Positions 43,600 through 52,102 are shown, numbered from the stretch's first letter. The stretch: 58,785 bases of DNA from Alkalibaculum bacchi (GCF_937875145.1 NZ_CALNCS010000054.1:1-58785), one strand, 5' to 3'. Numbers and translations: made by a program. The notes: generated by a model from the sequence alone, not told the origin.

Positions 43600-45051
43600 T
43601 TACAATTTCTCTTTCTTATTCTCTCCTGTGTCCATTTTTATTTGCTCTGCCTCTTGCCATTCTTTTGGTAAATCATCATTATCAACTTCTATAAAATCAT
43701 TTTCTATCTTTTCTTCCTTCTCATAATAAAGTTTTACTGGGATAGATACTCCACTAGGAGAAATTCTCTTAGTCTTCGATGACCTGATTGCCTTCCATTC
43801 TGGAAAATAATTATCCATGATTTCAGAAAAGGATTTTGATTTGATATGATAACCTTGCATGGATAATTCCTTAAAGCAAGTTATATTTGGTTCTTGTGTT
43901 TTTGCTTTATATTCTTCTAAGAAGTAGCGAATATCTTCAACATCTGGATTAAGATACTTAAACTTTTCTTGTTCCTGGTAAAGATCATTAAGAAGCTCTT
44001 TTGGTATGGTCCAGGAATGTTTCTTCTCTTTGTAGAGTTTATATCCATAGGCCAAGGCCTGGTTGAAATTTTCTCTAATAGAATCTAAATAATCTTTTTC
44101 TGATTGATTTCCTTGATAATCCTTGTCAGGGTAAATAGCCTTCTTTCTATTTTCCTTATGACATTCTACAGGTAAATATCTTCTCTCTCCTGTATGGTCA
44201 TTTAAAAAAGTTCTTTCATTTAATGTACCAATTAAAATACAAGTCCTAGGAACATCAGTTGAAAACTTTTCATAGGGGATTCTTATCCTATCACTTAGTT
44301 TAGATAAAAATGATTTTGCTTCATTAGCTGATTTTGCATTTCTTAAGGCTACAAATTCTTCAATTTCTACTACAGTCTTTCCCATTAAGTTCATAACAGC
44401 ATCTTTACCTTGAATATTTTCAATGGTACAAAACCAATCATCTCTAATAGCCAAATATCTAGCAAAAGTAGACTTTCCTATTCCTTGTCCACCTACTAAA
44501 ACCATCATTTCATCAAACTTAGATCCTGGCTCAAAGACTCTTTTAATTAAACCTAAAATCATATGCTCCATAATCCAGGCATTAAGTTCTGTATCTTCAG
44601 CTCCTAGATATATTGGTAAGAGTTTAGCTATTGCATTTCTATCTCCCTTCCAAGTGAGGTTTTTTAGATATTGTTCTGGTGGACTTATTTCATACTGATT
44701 AGCAACAAAGCGAACTGCATCCCACATTTTATTAGCATTGTAATTAAGCCCAAAATGTTTTTCTATTTCAAGTCCTATCCTATTGTTCAGTGAGTCATCC
44801 CATAGTCTAATTTGGTTTGTTTTTATACTTTTTTCCCCTATAATTTTACCTTGAAATTTAATCTCATTGGTAAATTTATCATAGAAGATTTGTCCTTCAT
44901 ATATTTTCTTAGCCTTACAATATTTTGGATTAAGAAGTACTGTGACAATATTTCCTGTAATCTGCTTTACATTACCTTTTACTGTTTTCTGTAAATCCAT
45001 TAAAGAATAGGACTGGTCTATTTCAGGAAAGGCTATTTTAAACTCTTTCAT
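43600..45051 (-). CDS. VirE-type primase-helicase (virulence-associated E family)
   Basis: A 483-residue P-loop ATPase with Walker A GGQGIGKST, Walker B TVVEIEEF and sensor CILIGTLNE, followed by the family block HTGERRYLPVECHKEN. VirE-type proteins of phages and mobile elements act as replicative helicases with a separate or fused primase. The ATG 45051 lies inside the end of the primase gene (overlap 14 bp). Role is probably self-replication after excision or transfer. Confidence 0.85.
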   Translation of the reverse strand: MKEFKIAFPEIDQSYSLMDLQKTVKGNVKQITGNIVTVLLNPKYCKAKKIYEGQIFYDKFTNEIKFQGKIIGEKSIKTNQIRLWDDSLNNRIGLEIEKHFGLNYNANKMWDAVRFVANQYEISPPEQYLKNLTWKGDRNAIAKLLPIYLGAEDTELNAWIMEHMILGLIKRVFEPGSKFDEMMVLVGGQGIGKSTFARYLAIRDDWFCTIENIQGKDAVMNLMGKTVVEIEEFVALRNAKSANEAKSFLSKLSDRIRIPYEKFSTDVPRTCILIGTLNERTFLNDHTGERRYLPVECHKENRKKAIYPDKDYQGNQSEKDYLDSIRENFNQALAYGYKLYKEKKHSWTIPKELLNDLYQEQEKFKYLNPDVEDIRYFLEEYKAKTQEPNITCFKELSMQGYHIKSKSFSEIMDNYFPEWKAIRSSKTKRISPSGVSIPVKLYYEKEEKIENDFIEVDNDDLPKEWQEAEQIKMDTGENKKEKL

Positions 45052-45979
45052 AGGCCCTAGTCCTTTTCTTGTATTGAAAATGTCTGCTCCAGTCAAAGGC
45101 TACAAAATTTCCAAGACCTAAGACTTTTTCTATAGTCTTTTTTACATAATCAAGATACTTTCTATCATCCCTTCTTTTCTCATTGGTTGCTAGGCGATTT
45201 AAAGGAGTCATTAAAAATAGCTCTTTCATTAAGTTAGGATTTCCATCTGTATAGTTTCTAGCAAGTACTAGAAAGGTAAAGTCATCCCTGCTATGGTCAC
45301 CTGTTAGACTAGCTCCTGAGATAAGCATACTTGCCTTTCTATTGGTTCTTTCCATGGTGGTTAGTATTTCATCTAGGCTTAGGTCATCTAGTCTAGAAAA
45401 CTTGTTTAAAGGCTCATACTTGTATTCTCTGATTTGTTTTAAGGTGGATTCTTTCTCCTGTGTCCATTTCTTGTAAAGCTTACTTAATTCATCTTCTTTG
45501 TCTAAAAGTTTATTACTTCTAGGAAAGAAGGATCCACCTCCTATATTTCCTGTAAGAGCTATATATCTATTTTTCTTGTATATCTCAATTCCCTGACTTG
45601 ATAGATTGAGGTTGCCTGGTATTGTTCCCTTTGCAAAGATATGGATTCCCTTGCCTGATTGAGATAATTCCATATATGTTCCTGTAAAACTCTCTATAAT
45701 TTCTTTTGCCATAGGAGTTAGCTTTCCACCTTGAATCGCATGGTCTAGGTCTATACAGATATTCCTATCTTCCTCCACTAGAACAAATCCTAGAGGTCTA
45801 TTCTTAGTCTTAGCTTCATTGAAATCTATCCACCGTTCTGGATGATTCCAATCATTAGCTTTTCCATCAATTAAGGAAAAGGGAAGCTTGGCTACTTTGC
45901 CATTTAATTCTTCCTTTCTCCAACCTACAAATCTTTTCATTTTTTTCATTTCTTCTGGTAGATATTTATATTTTTCCAT
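45038..45979 (-). CDS. AEP-type primase/polymerase domain protein
   Basis: A 313-residue protein resembling the N-terminal primase-polymerase module of phage and element replication proteins: NICIDLDHAI (acidic metal site), SQSGKGIHIFAKG and GIEIYKKNRYIALTGN are the AEP-type blocks. A helical C-terminal part follows. It precedes the VirE-type helicase with an overlap, so the two likely work as a primase-helicase. The start ATG 45979 is after GGAGG. Confidence 0.78.
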   Translation of the reverse strand: MEKYKYLPEEMKKMKRFVGWRKEELNGKVAKLPFSLIDGKANDWNHPERWIDFNEAKTKNRPLGFVLVEEDRNICIDLDHAIQGGKLTPMAKEIIESFTGTYMELSQSGKGIHIFAKGTIPGNLNLSSQGIEIYKKNRYIALTGNIGGGSFFPRSNKLLDKEDELSKLYKKWTQEKESTLKQIREYKYEPLNKFSRLDDLSLDEILTTMERTNRKASMLISGASLTGDHSRDDFTFLVLARNYTDGNPNLMKELFLMTPLNRLATNEKRRDDRKYLDYVKKTIEKVLGLGNFVAFDWSRHFQYKKRTRAYERV

Positions 45980-46074
45980 TCATTTTACCTCCTTATGCTG
46001 TTCAAAACAGACCCCATATGGTAAAATGAATTTGGTAGAAACATTCCACATGGGGTGTGCCTTTGGCCTTTGTG

Positions 46075-46395
46075 CTAAAGGCTTTTTTCTTTTTTGATTT
46101 CATAGTAAATTTCTATTAAAAATCTTAAAATCTCTTGGTCATCCTCTTCTAATCTTCCATATTTCTTTACAACTTTTGCTAGTCTAAATATTTCTAGAGC
46201 AAATTTATCTTCAAGTCTATAATCTGCTTTAATGGACACAGGAGGAGATGTTAATGCACTTATAATATAATCTTGCTTAGTAAGGCCACTTATTTCTACT
46301 TTTCTATCTAATAACTCAGCTTCTTCCCCTGTTGCCCTAAAAGAAATTATCTTATTTCTCTTTCTTTTAACTTGTTTTTTTATTTCCTTACTCAT
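46075..46395 (-). CDS. Small RHH-like accessory protein of the mobile element
   Basis: The 106 residues have a basic N-terminus (KKQVKRKRNKIISFRATGEEAELLDRKV) and look like a ribbon-helix-helix/MobC-type DNA-binding domain, with a helical tail. The start ATG 46395 is six bases after GGAGG and lies inside the end of the integrase frame, so it is coupled to it. Function could be in excision or relaxosome; not known. Confidence 0.6.
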   Translation of the reverse strand: MSKEIKKQVKRKRNKIISFRATGEEAELLDRKVEISGLTKQDYIISALTSPPVSIKADYRLEDKFALEIFRLAKVVKKYGRLEEDDQEILRFLIEIYYEIKKEKSL

Positions 46396-47509
46396 CTTCA
46401 TCCTCCAATAATTTTTCCCATTCATCATCTAAGTTTTCTTTTCTTATATTAGATAAGGAAATGGCCATATCATTTTGCTTGCTTGGGAATAAATGAGCAT
46501 ATCTGTAGGTTATATCAATAGATTCATGTCCTAATCTGTCTGCTATGGCTATTGCCGAATAACCTAATTCAATTAATAAAGATACATGGGAATGTCTTAA
46601 GTCATGAACTCTAATTCTCTTAACCCCAGCTTTTGTACTTCCCCTAGTCATTTCATGGTGTAGATAAGACTTGGTGATTGGAAATAATAGTTGATTGTCT
46701 TTTAGCTTGTATATACCAGCCATGTATTTTTCTATTTCATCTGATAAAAAATCTGGCATTACAACAGTCCTTATGCTTTTCTTGGTCTTAGGTTCTGTTA
46801 TAATATTTTCACCATCTATTCTTTGTAAAGATTGATTTATCCTAATAGTATTATTGGTAAGATTAAATTTTTCCTTTGTTAAAGCGAGCAATTCACCAGT
46901 TCTTAATCCACACCAATATAGAATCTCAAAAGCATAGAATGATAAGGGCTTGTCCTTTACTTCTTCTATAAATTTTCCATATTCGGCTTCAGTCCAAAAT
47001 TTCATTTCTGAAGCTTCTTTTTCTCCCATAGAACCAACATCCCTTGCAACATTAGATTTTAGGTTATAGTACTTGCAGGCATAATTTAGGACACTACTTA
47101 ATTGAGCATGTATTGTTCTTAAGTAGGTCTGGGAATATTTTTTGCCTTTATCATCTTCCTCTTTCATTAATATATTTTGCCATTTAACTATTGTCATTTT
47201 AGTAATTTCATTAACTTGAAGATATCCTATATAGGGAATGACCTTTGTCCTTATTATTTGTTCCTTAGTTCTCCAGGTGTTTTCTCTTAATCTTGGTCGC
47301 ATATCCTTTCCATATACTTGAAAAAATTCAGCAAATGTCATATCAAGATTTCCAGCTTGCTCTCTTAAAAAATCTTCTTCCCATTTCAGAGCTTCTTTTT
47401 TTGTCTTAAATCCTCTTTTCTTCCTATTAATTTTCTCACCTCTCCAATTGGTGTAGGTGAATTTGGTAAACCAGGTGCCATTTCCACTTTCATCCCTATA
47501 AGCTCCCAC
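46388..47509 (-). CDS. int: Tyrosine recombinase integrase
   Basis: A 373-residue integrase of the Tn916/ICE type. The N-terminal arm-binding AP2-like domain is present (GTWFTKFTYTNWRGEKINRKKRGF), followed by a core-binding SAM-like domain. The catalytic residues are R in CGLRTGELLAL, HxxR in HDLRHSH, H in LGHESID and the nucleophile Y in RYAHLFP. The GTG 47509 is preferred, seven bases after AAAGGAGG. It excises and inserts the element at an att site. Confidence 0.93.
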   Translation of the reverse strand: MGAYRDESGNGTWFTKFTYTNWRGEKINRKKRGFKTKKEALKWEEDFLREQAGNLDMTFAEFFQVYGKDMRPRLRENTWRTKEQIIRTKVIPYIGYLQVNEITKMTIVKWQNILMKEEDDKGKKYSQTYLRTIHAQLSSVLNYACKYYNLKSNVARDVGSMGEKEASEMKFWTEAEYGKFIEEVKDKPLSFYAFEILYWCGLRTGELLALTKEKFNLTNNTIRINQSLQRIDGENIITEPKTKKSIRTVVMPDFLSDEIEKYMAGIYKLKDNQLLFPITKSYLHHEMTRGSTKAGVKRIRVHDLRHSHVSLLIELGYSAIAIADRLGHESIDITYRYAHLFPSKQNDMAISLSNIRKENLDDEWEKLLEDEDE

Positions 47510-47511
47510 TA

Positions 47512-47700
47512 CTAGGCCTCCTTTCTTTCTTGATAGCAATACTTGTCTAAGAAATATTGTCTATTAATTTTGCCTCTTTGAACCCTATAGCCTAATTCAA
47601 CTAGTTCTCCATTCATTTCATTTATTATTTGATAGGCCGTAGTTCTGCTAACTTCTAAAAAATCCTGTACTTCCTTTGCATTCATAAAAATCTTATTCAT
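47512..47700 (-). CDS. Excisionase-like HTH protein
   Basis: A 62-residue winged-helix protein of the MerR/excisionase kind: MNAKEVQDFLEVSRTTAYQIINEMN is the HTH. Small proteins of this type just upstream of a tyrosine integrase direct excision. It ends 2 bp before the integrase start, so the two are one operon driven by the promoter at 47813-47841. Confidence 0.85.
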   Translation of the reverse strand: MNKIFMNAKEVQDFLEVSRTTAYQIINEMNGELVELGYRVQRGKINRQYFLDKYCYQERKEA

Positions 47701-47785
47701 TTTTTTCTTCCCCCTTATGTTTTTATTTATAAGCTTCTCATCAATGAATAAGCGACGAGCATCAATTTGGTTTCCTTATAATTTA

Positions 47786-47803
47786 TAGCACAATTTCGTG
47801 CTA
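47786..47803. promoter_or_regulatory. Operator O2, palindrome
   Basis: TAGCACAATTTCGTGCTA is an 18-bp inverted repeat with arms TAGCAC/GTGCTA. It lies just downstream of the xis-int -10 element and matches O1 at 47821, so a dimeric XRE repressor is the likely binder. Confidence 0.75.
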
Positions 47804-47812
47804 TTTAATCAT

Positions 47813-47841
47813 ATAATATCAGCACGTTTCCGTGTTGTCAA
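47813..47841 (-). promoter_or_regulatory. Sigma-A promoter of the xis-int operon
   Basis: Minus strand TTGACA (47836-47841) and TATTAT (47813-47818) with a 17-bp spacer. The spacer contains operator O1, so the bound repressor would block it. Confidence 0.85.
47821..47836. promoter_or_regulatory. Operator O1 in the xis-int promoter
   Basis: AGCACGTTTCCGTGTT is a near-palindrome with the same half-sites as O2 (GCAC...GTG) and lies between -35 and -10 of the xis-int promoter. Confidence 0.75.
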
Positions 47842-47916
47842 GATTAATTTTAAATTATTTTTATTTATTGTTCTTATTACAAGAGATTTCAATGGATTTA
47901 TAATCGTTCACTTTTG

Positions 47917-47945
47917 TTGCTATAAATGATATCTTGTGATAAAAT
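47917..47945 (+). promoter_or_regulatory. Promoter of the XRE repressor gene
   Basis: TTGCTA (47917-47922) and TAAAAT (47940-47945) with a 17-bp spacer on the plus strand, about 30 bp before the start codon. Confidence 0.6.
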
Positions 47946-47975
47946 AAATTAAAATACTACCAAGAGGAGTTTAAA

Positions 47976-48404
47976 ATGATTTCAGGTGAAAAGCTAAAAA
48001 AGTTAAGATTACTTAGAGAATTGACACAAAAGGAATTAGCAATAAAATCAGGCCTTACAGATTCTGCTATAAGAAATTATGAATTGGGTTATCGTTCGCC
48101 TAATAAGGATCAATTAATAAAAATAGCCCAAGTTTTAGACTGTGATGTATCTGCCTTAATTGACCATACTCCTATTTCTAATTTTGAATTTATGCAAATT
48201 CTTTTTGATTATGAAGAGGATTTAAAAATCAGACCACTAATAGAAGATTCTACAATAGGAGTGCTTTCTCATGATATGACTTTCAATGATTTTCTAATTG
48301 AGTGGGATGAAATGAGGAAAAAGCACTATAACGGAGAAATAACAGATGAGGAATTTGAGGATTGGAAGTTATCCTATCCTAAAAAGTCCAGATTTAAAAA
48401 GTAA
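47976..48404 (+). CDS. XRE-family repressor of the mobile element
   Basis: A 142-residue protein. The N-terminal HTH_XRE domain (residues 5-60, KKLRLLRELTQKELAIKSGL with recognition helix SAIRNYELGYRSP) is followed by an 80-residue acidic region of unknown role. It is divergent from xis-int and probably binds O1/O2, keeping the integrase genes off. AGAGGAG precedes the ATG. Confidence 0.9.
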   Translation: MISGEKLKKLRLLRELTQKELAIKSGLTDSAIRNYELGYRSPNKDQLIKIAQVLDCDVSALIDHTPISNFEFMQILFDYEEDLKIRPLIEDSTIGVLSHDMTFNDFLIEWDEMRKKHYNGEITDEEFEDWKLSYPKKSRFKK

Positions 48405-48420
48405 TTCTTAAACTATAAAT

Positions 48421-48600
48421 ATATAAGCTCATTTTAAACTGGTCGAAATCGACTAGTTTATAAATAATTCAATACTAAGTATATAATCCAATTTTAACCC
48501 CATTGAATTCGATAGGTTTAAAGTGTTTCATAAGCAAATTCATAACCCAAGTTTTAACCGTGTCGAATTCGATGCCTTTAGAAATCTGTTTAGATTTCTA
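48421..48600. repeat. Three diverged tandem 60-bp repeats
   Basis: Period is exactly 60 bp (48421, 48481, 48541). Each unit has ATTTTAA- or GTTTTAA-type start at about +11, a central near-palindrome TCGAAATCGA or TCGAATTCGA (TTGAATTCGA in unit 2), and TTTA about ten bases later. The last 20 bases of each unit are not conserved. They lie just after the repressor gene. Confidence 0.75.
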
Positions 48601-48619
48601 AATAAATATACACACAAAA

Positions 48620-48653
48620 ACACCATAGAATCTTATCCAGATCTCTATGGTGT
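48620..48653. terminator. Intrinsic terminator after the XRE repressor
   Basis: ACACCATAGA (48620-48629) and TCTATGGTGT (48644-48653) form a 10-bp stem with TTCTATTT on the plus side and an A-run before it. Confidence 0.8.
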
Positions 48654-48863
48654 TTCTATTTGTAATCCACTTGGCACTATTTATGAAGTTATTCCAAAAA
48701 ACTTTTTTACCCAATTTCGTTCCAGTTGAGAATTTCAAACCTCTACAAACATTGGTTTTATGGGCTTTCTTGTTTGTTTTTAACTACTCCCACTCCAGAC
48801 CGACGGTACGCAATATAAATGAATATGGCGTATTTGCAGGCTTTTAGAGCAATATGAAGGAGT

Positions 48864-48992
48864 ATGGAACACTATCATTTACAAAAAAAATGCAATAATA
48901 ATGCAATTGGAAATGAAACAGTTTTCTTGCAAGCCACAAACCCAACTGACCGAAATATTGATAACACTGTTTTTGCAATGCTTACATTATAA
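48864..48992 (+). CDS. Possible small leader peptide (42 aa)
   Basis: ATG with AAGGAG one base upstream, a short spacing. The 42 residues (MEHYHLQKKCNNNAIGNETV and on) have no known fold. It ends 28 bp before the attenuator-like hairpin ahead of repA, so it might be a leader peptide. Evidence is weak. Confidence 0.3.
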   Translation: MEHYHLQKKCNNNAIGNETVFLQATNPTDRNIDNTVFAMLTL

Positions 48993-49020
48993 ACAATAAA
49001 TATGCTTTATAGCAAGTCTT

Positions 49021-49049
49021 AGACGCTCCAGAAATGTAGCGTCTTTTTC
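49021..49049 (+). terminator. Attenuator-type terminator before repA
   Basis: AGACGCT (49021-49027) and AGCGTCT (49038-49044) with a T-run. It lies between the leader region and repA, so expression may depend on read-through. Confidence 0.75.
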
Positions 49050-49077
49050 TTTGTCCAAAATTTTAGGAGGGGGCGCT

Positions 49078-50103
49078 ATGAGCCAGCAGCTAATATCACA
49101 CAATTATTATTACGGCAGCGAAGCCGAACAATACACTTTTTACCGTTTTCCAAAAGCCTTGTTCACAAACGACCTATACAAAAACCTATCGGACGGTGCA
49201 AAAATCCTTTATGGGTTAATGCTCGACCGCATGGGTTTGTCGCTCAAAAATGGCTGGGTTGATGAAGAAAATCGGGTTTTTATCTATTTCACGCTAGAAC
49301 ATTTGCAAGAGTATATGAACTGCGGTCACAACAAAGGCGTGAAACTGATGTCTGAACTTGAAAAAATCGGACTGATTGAGCGTGTAAAGCAGGGGCTTGG
49401 AAAACCAGCCATTATCTATGTGAAGCAGTTTTCGGTTGGCAGCGAAAATCCTGTAAAGCCGCCGTCTGACGGGAGTTATCAACAGAGTTATCAACAAAAT
49501 TATTCACAGGGAAACCCAGACTTCCGAAAAGGGGAACTCCAGACTTCCGATTATGGGAAGTCAAGACTTCCGCATATGGGAACTCCAGACTTCCCGAAAG
49601 AGGAAGCAAATAAGAATAATCTTAATAAGCCTGATTTTAATAATAATAATTTTAGTAAGAACTATCCTATCCAATCCTACGGACAATCGAGTGAACAGGC
49701 TTCTCGTTCTTCGCCTCATGGATTGGATAAGGATGTGATGTGGGAGATAAATTCATATCGTGATTTGATTATGGACAATATCGAATACGATTGTCTTATT
49801 CACAGGCACGGCAGGGAGCGCATGGACGAACTAGTAAACCTCATTACGGATACAGTTTGCTCAAAACGTGATTACATCACGATTGCAGGCGATGATTTTC
49901 CAAGAGAGGTTGTGAAAAGCCGTTTTCTCAAGCTGGACGACAATCATATCGGCTATGTGTTTGACTGTATCGACAAAAACACTACGAAAGTCCGAAACGT
50001 GAGAAAATATCTGCTTGCTGCCCTGTACAACGCACCTACCACGATGGACACTTTTTATCAAGTTGAGGTAAATCACGATTTGTACGGAAACATCGGAACA
50101 TAA
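49078..50103 (+). CDS. repA: RepA_N-type replication initiator
   Basis: A 341-residue RepA_N protein found in Tn1549/CTn-like elements. The N-terminal domain has YTFYRFPKALFTND, LSDGAKILYGLMLDRM and YIFYTLEHLQEYMNCG-like blocks with a winged helix; the middle is low-complexity (N/Q/K), and the C-terminal block reads RERMDELVNLITDTVC. It lets the excised circle replicate. The ATG 49078 has AGGAGGGGGCGCT upstream. Confidence 0.88.
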   Translation: MSQQLISHNYYYGSEAEQYTFYRFPKALFTNDLYKNLSDGAKILYGLMLDRMGLSLKNGWVDEENRVFIYFTLEHLQEYMNCGHNKGVKLMSELEKIGLIERVKQGLGKPAIIYVKQFSVGSENPVKPPSDGSYQQSYQQNYSQGNPDFRKGELQTSDYGKSRLPHMGTPDFPKEEANKNNLNKPDFNNNNFSKNYPIQSYGQSSEQASRSSPHGLDKDVMWEINSYRDLIMDNIEYDCLIHRHGRERMDELVNLITDTVCSKRDYITIAGDDFPREVVKSRFLKLDDNHIGYVFDCIDKNTTKVRNVRKYLLAALYNAPTTMDTFYQVEVNHDLYGNIGT

Positions 50104-50131
50104 CGCACATCTTTGGATGGGCGTATTTTTT
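50103..50131 (+). terminator. Intrinsic terminator after repA
   Basis: ACGCACATC and GATGGGCGT pair around a short loop and run into ATTTTTT. It begins at the repA stop codon. Confidence 0.75.
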
Positions 50132-50149
50132 ATAACAAGGGGGTTTTCT

Positions 50150-50329
50150 ATGGCAAGAAAAAACAAACGCAAACCACAGCCCTATTTTCATGGGGCTACG
50201 ATTTATGACAAGGGCTTCGCTTTTGCCGGCAAGGATTTCAAGTGCATGACCAGTGACGGTCAGTGCTTGAAAAAGCCGCTTGAAAGCAAGGAGCGTGACA
50301 ATGGCGCTACTATCAGCAGAACAAGTTGA
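50150..50329 (+). CDS. Small basic protein of the conjugative element (59 aa)
   Basis: Begins ATG with AAGGGGG about 7 bases upstream. MARKNKRKPQPYFHGATIYD is strongly basic at the start. It overlaps the next gene by 29 bp. Small proteins of this kind recur in this element type; function unknown. Confidence 0.6.
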   Translation: MARKNKRKPQPYFHGATIYDKGFAFAGKDFKCMTSDGQCLKKPLESKERDNGATISRTS

Positions 50330-51251
50330 GCAGGCGCGAAATGTTGACTTGCTCACATACTTGCAAACCCATGAACCATATTCCATACGCAAAAGCGGCG
50401 CTAACGAATATTGCCTTGTGGAGCATGACAGTCTGAAAATCTCGAACGGTAAGTTTAATTGGTTTTCCCGAGGATTCGGCGGCTATTCAGCGCTGGATTT
50501 TCTCATAAAGGTTCGTGGACTTGACTTTCCCGAAGCGGTGAACCACCTGGCAGGCGGTGATGTTGCATATTCCCCGCCGAAACCGCCGCCAAAGGTTTTG
50601 AAAGAAAAACCGCCGAAAGCGTTTGCCCTGCCTGTTGCCAACATCAACAATGACAAAGCCATAGCCTACCTTCGAGGGCGTGGTGTTGACAACGATATTA
50701 TCAGGCAGTGCATTAAGGGCGGCTTGCTGTATGAAGCGGCAAAATCCCACAACTGTGTGTTTGTGGGTTACAAGGGCAAAAAAGCCAAGTTTGCTTGCGA
50801 ACGTGGCATATCAGACGATTACAAAAAAGATGTATATGGTTCAGATAAGCGGTTTAACTTCACTTTACCGCCGATAAATCCAAACAGCACAAAGCTCATG
50901 GTTATGGAATCGCCCATAGATTGCCTTTCTCATGCTTCCATTCACAAGCTGGACGGTAATAAGTGGGACGGATACCGCCTTTCTCTTGGCGGTGTTAGTT
51001 CACTGGCACTTATTAGCTTTTTAGAACAGTACCCTGAAATCAAAGGCGTTCAGCTTGGGCTTGATAATGACAAGGCCGGACAGAAAGCTACAAACCGCAT
51101 AATCAAGGAGCTTTTAAGCGACAACAGGTTTTCGCACCTGAAAATATCCATAGTGCCGCCGCCCATCGGCAAGGACTACTGCGACACATTGGGCGCTATT
51201 TTACAACTGAATAAAGAAAAATCTACTCAAAACCGCCATGCCGCACTGTGA
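50301..51251 (+). CDS. DUF3991 / Toprim-domain primase
   Basis: A 316-residue protein. An N-terminal zinc-finger-like region (NEYCLVEHDSLKISNGKFNWF and GGYSALDFLI) is followed by DUF3991 (AIAYLRGRGVDNDIIRQCI) and a C-terminal Toprim domain with MVMESPIDCLS and QLGLDNDKAG. It probably primes DNA synthesis during transfer. The ATG 50301 lies after AAGGAG. Confidence 0.85.
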   Translation: MALLSAEQVEQARNVDLLTYLQTHEPYSIRKSGANEYCLVEHDSLKISNGKFNWFSRGFGGYSALDFLIKVRGLDFPEAVNHLAGGDVAYSPPKPPPKVLKEKPPKAFALPVANINNDKAIAYLRGRGVDNDIIRQCIKGGLLYEAAKSHNCVFVGYKGKKAKFACERGISDDYKKDVYGSDKRFNFTLPPINPNSTKLMVMESPIDCLSHASIHKLDGNKWDGYRLSLGGVSSLALISFLEQYPEIKGVQLGLDNDKAGQKATNRIIKELLSDNRFSHLKISIVPPPIGKDYCDTLGAILQLNKEKSTQNRHAAL

Positions 51252-51278
51252 TATGCAGTCGCACATAAGGCGGTTTTT
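51229..51278 (+). terminator. Intrinsic terminator after the Toprim gene
   Basis: AAAACCGCC (51229-51237) and GGCGGTTTT (51269-51277) form the stem, with an inner GCACTG/CAGTCGC pairing. Confidence 0.75.
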
Positions 51279-51301
51279 GCTATTTTAGGAGGGTTTTCGA
51301 T

Positions 51302-52102
51302 ATGAAAAACCAAATGCAGATATTTGAAAATGAGGACTTTGGCAAAATCCGTGTAGTGGATATTGACGGTCTGCCGTGGTTCGTTGGTGCTGATGTAACG
51401 AAACGCCTTGGCTACCGCAACTCTCGTTCTACCATTGCAAATCATGTTGACCCCGAGGATAAGGGTGTAGCGAATTGCGACACCCTTAGAGGAAAGCAAA
51501 ACTTGACAATTATAAATGAATCGGGACTGTATAGCCTTATCATGCAAAGCAAACTCCCCAATGCAAAGGCATTTAAGCGTTGGATTACCACTGATGTCCT
51601 CCCAACAATTCGCAAATACGGTGTATACATTGCCGATGATGTGCTTATAGAAATGGCTAAAAACAAAGAGTATACAGAAAATCTACTCGACAGCCTGCAA
51701 CTGGAACGCAATCAAAAGGCTTCGTTGCTTAACCATTTGGAGGAAATCACACCCAAAGTTCACTATTTTGATACGGTTCTCCAAAATACAGATGGCATTC
51801 AAATAGGAGTTGTTGCCAAAGAATATGCAATGAGTGCTGTCGCTTTTAACAAGCTGCTTCATGGCTTAAAAGTTCAGTTTAAGGTTGGCGGCACATGGGT
51901 TCTCTACAAAAAGTTTGCAGACAAGGGCTACACAGTAACCCGCACCTATCATGTAAACGAGAATACAACCGCCATCCACTCATATTGGACACAGCGTGGA
52001 CGGCTCTTTTTATACGACTTTCTCAAATGGCACGGCATTATTCCCGAAGCCGAGAAAGTACAAAACAAAATGTTAGGAGGCTCTGAATATATCGACCAAT
52101 GA
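51302..52102 (+). CDS. Phage-type antirepressor (Bro-N + KilAC)
   Basis: A 266-residue protein with an N-terminal Bro-N domain (IRVVDIDGLPWFVGADVTKRLGY, LIMQSKLPNAKAFKRWIT) and a C-terminal KilAC-like domain (VGVVAKEYAMSAVAFNKLLH). Phage and element antirepressors bind or displace repressors. In this module it could switch the element's regulators or those of resident phages. Good AGGAGG before the ATG. Confidence 0.88.
   Translation: MKNQMQIFENEDFGKIRVVDIDGLPWFVGADVTKRLGYRNSRSTIANHVDPEDKGVANCDTLRGKQNLTIINESGLYSLIMQSKLPNAKAFKRWITTDVLPTIRKYGVYIADDVLIEMAKNKEYTENLLDSLQLERNQKASLLNHLEEITPKVHYFDTVLQNTDGIQIGVVAKEYAMSAVAFNKLLHGLKVQFKVGGTWVLYKKFADKGYTVTRTYHVNENTTAIHSYWTQRGRLFLYDFLKWHGIIPEAEKVQNKMLGGSEYIDQ
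52075..52091 (+). promoter_or_regulatory. Ribosome binding site and AUA start of pcfB
   Basis: AGGAGG (52075-52080) is followed after 8 bases by ATA (52089-52091). The reading frame has no ATG, and the first conventional start (TTG 52149) lies 60 bp further on. A CTG at 52083 is only two bases from the site. Confidence 0.6.

Larger units (their letters stand above)
48405..48863. other. Intergenic region at the junction of the two mobile elements
   Basis: Holds three tandem 60-bp repeats (48421-48600), a terminator (48620-48653), and the 10-mer ACTCCCACTC (48786-48795) near the probable start of the conjugative element. No convincing gene. Confidence 0.6.

Noticed and set aside
48421..48600. 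CRISPR-like array
   Set aside because: Period of 60 bp looks like repeat plus spacer, but only three diverged units exist, the repeats are not exact and no cas genes are near.
48523..48847. Two plus-strand frames in the junction gap
   Set aside because: They cross the repeats and a terminator and have no ribosome site; composition is not coding.
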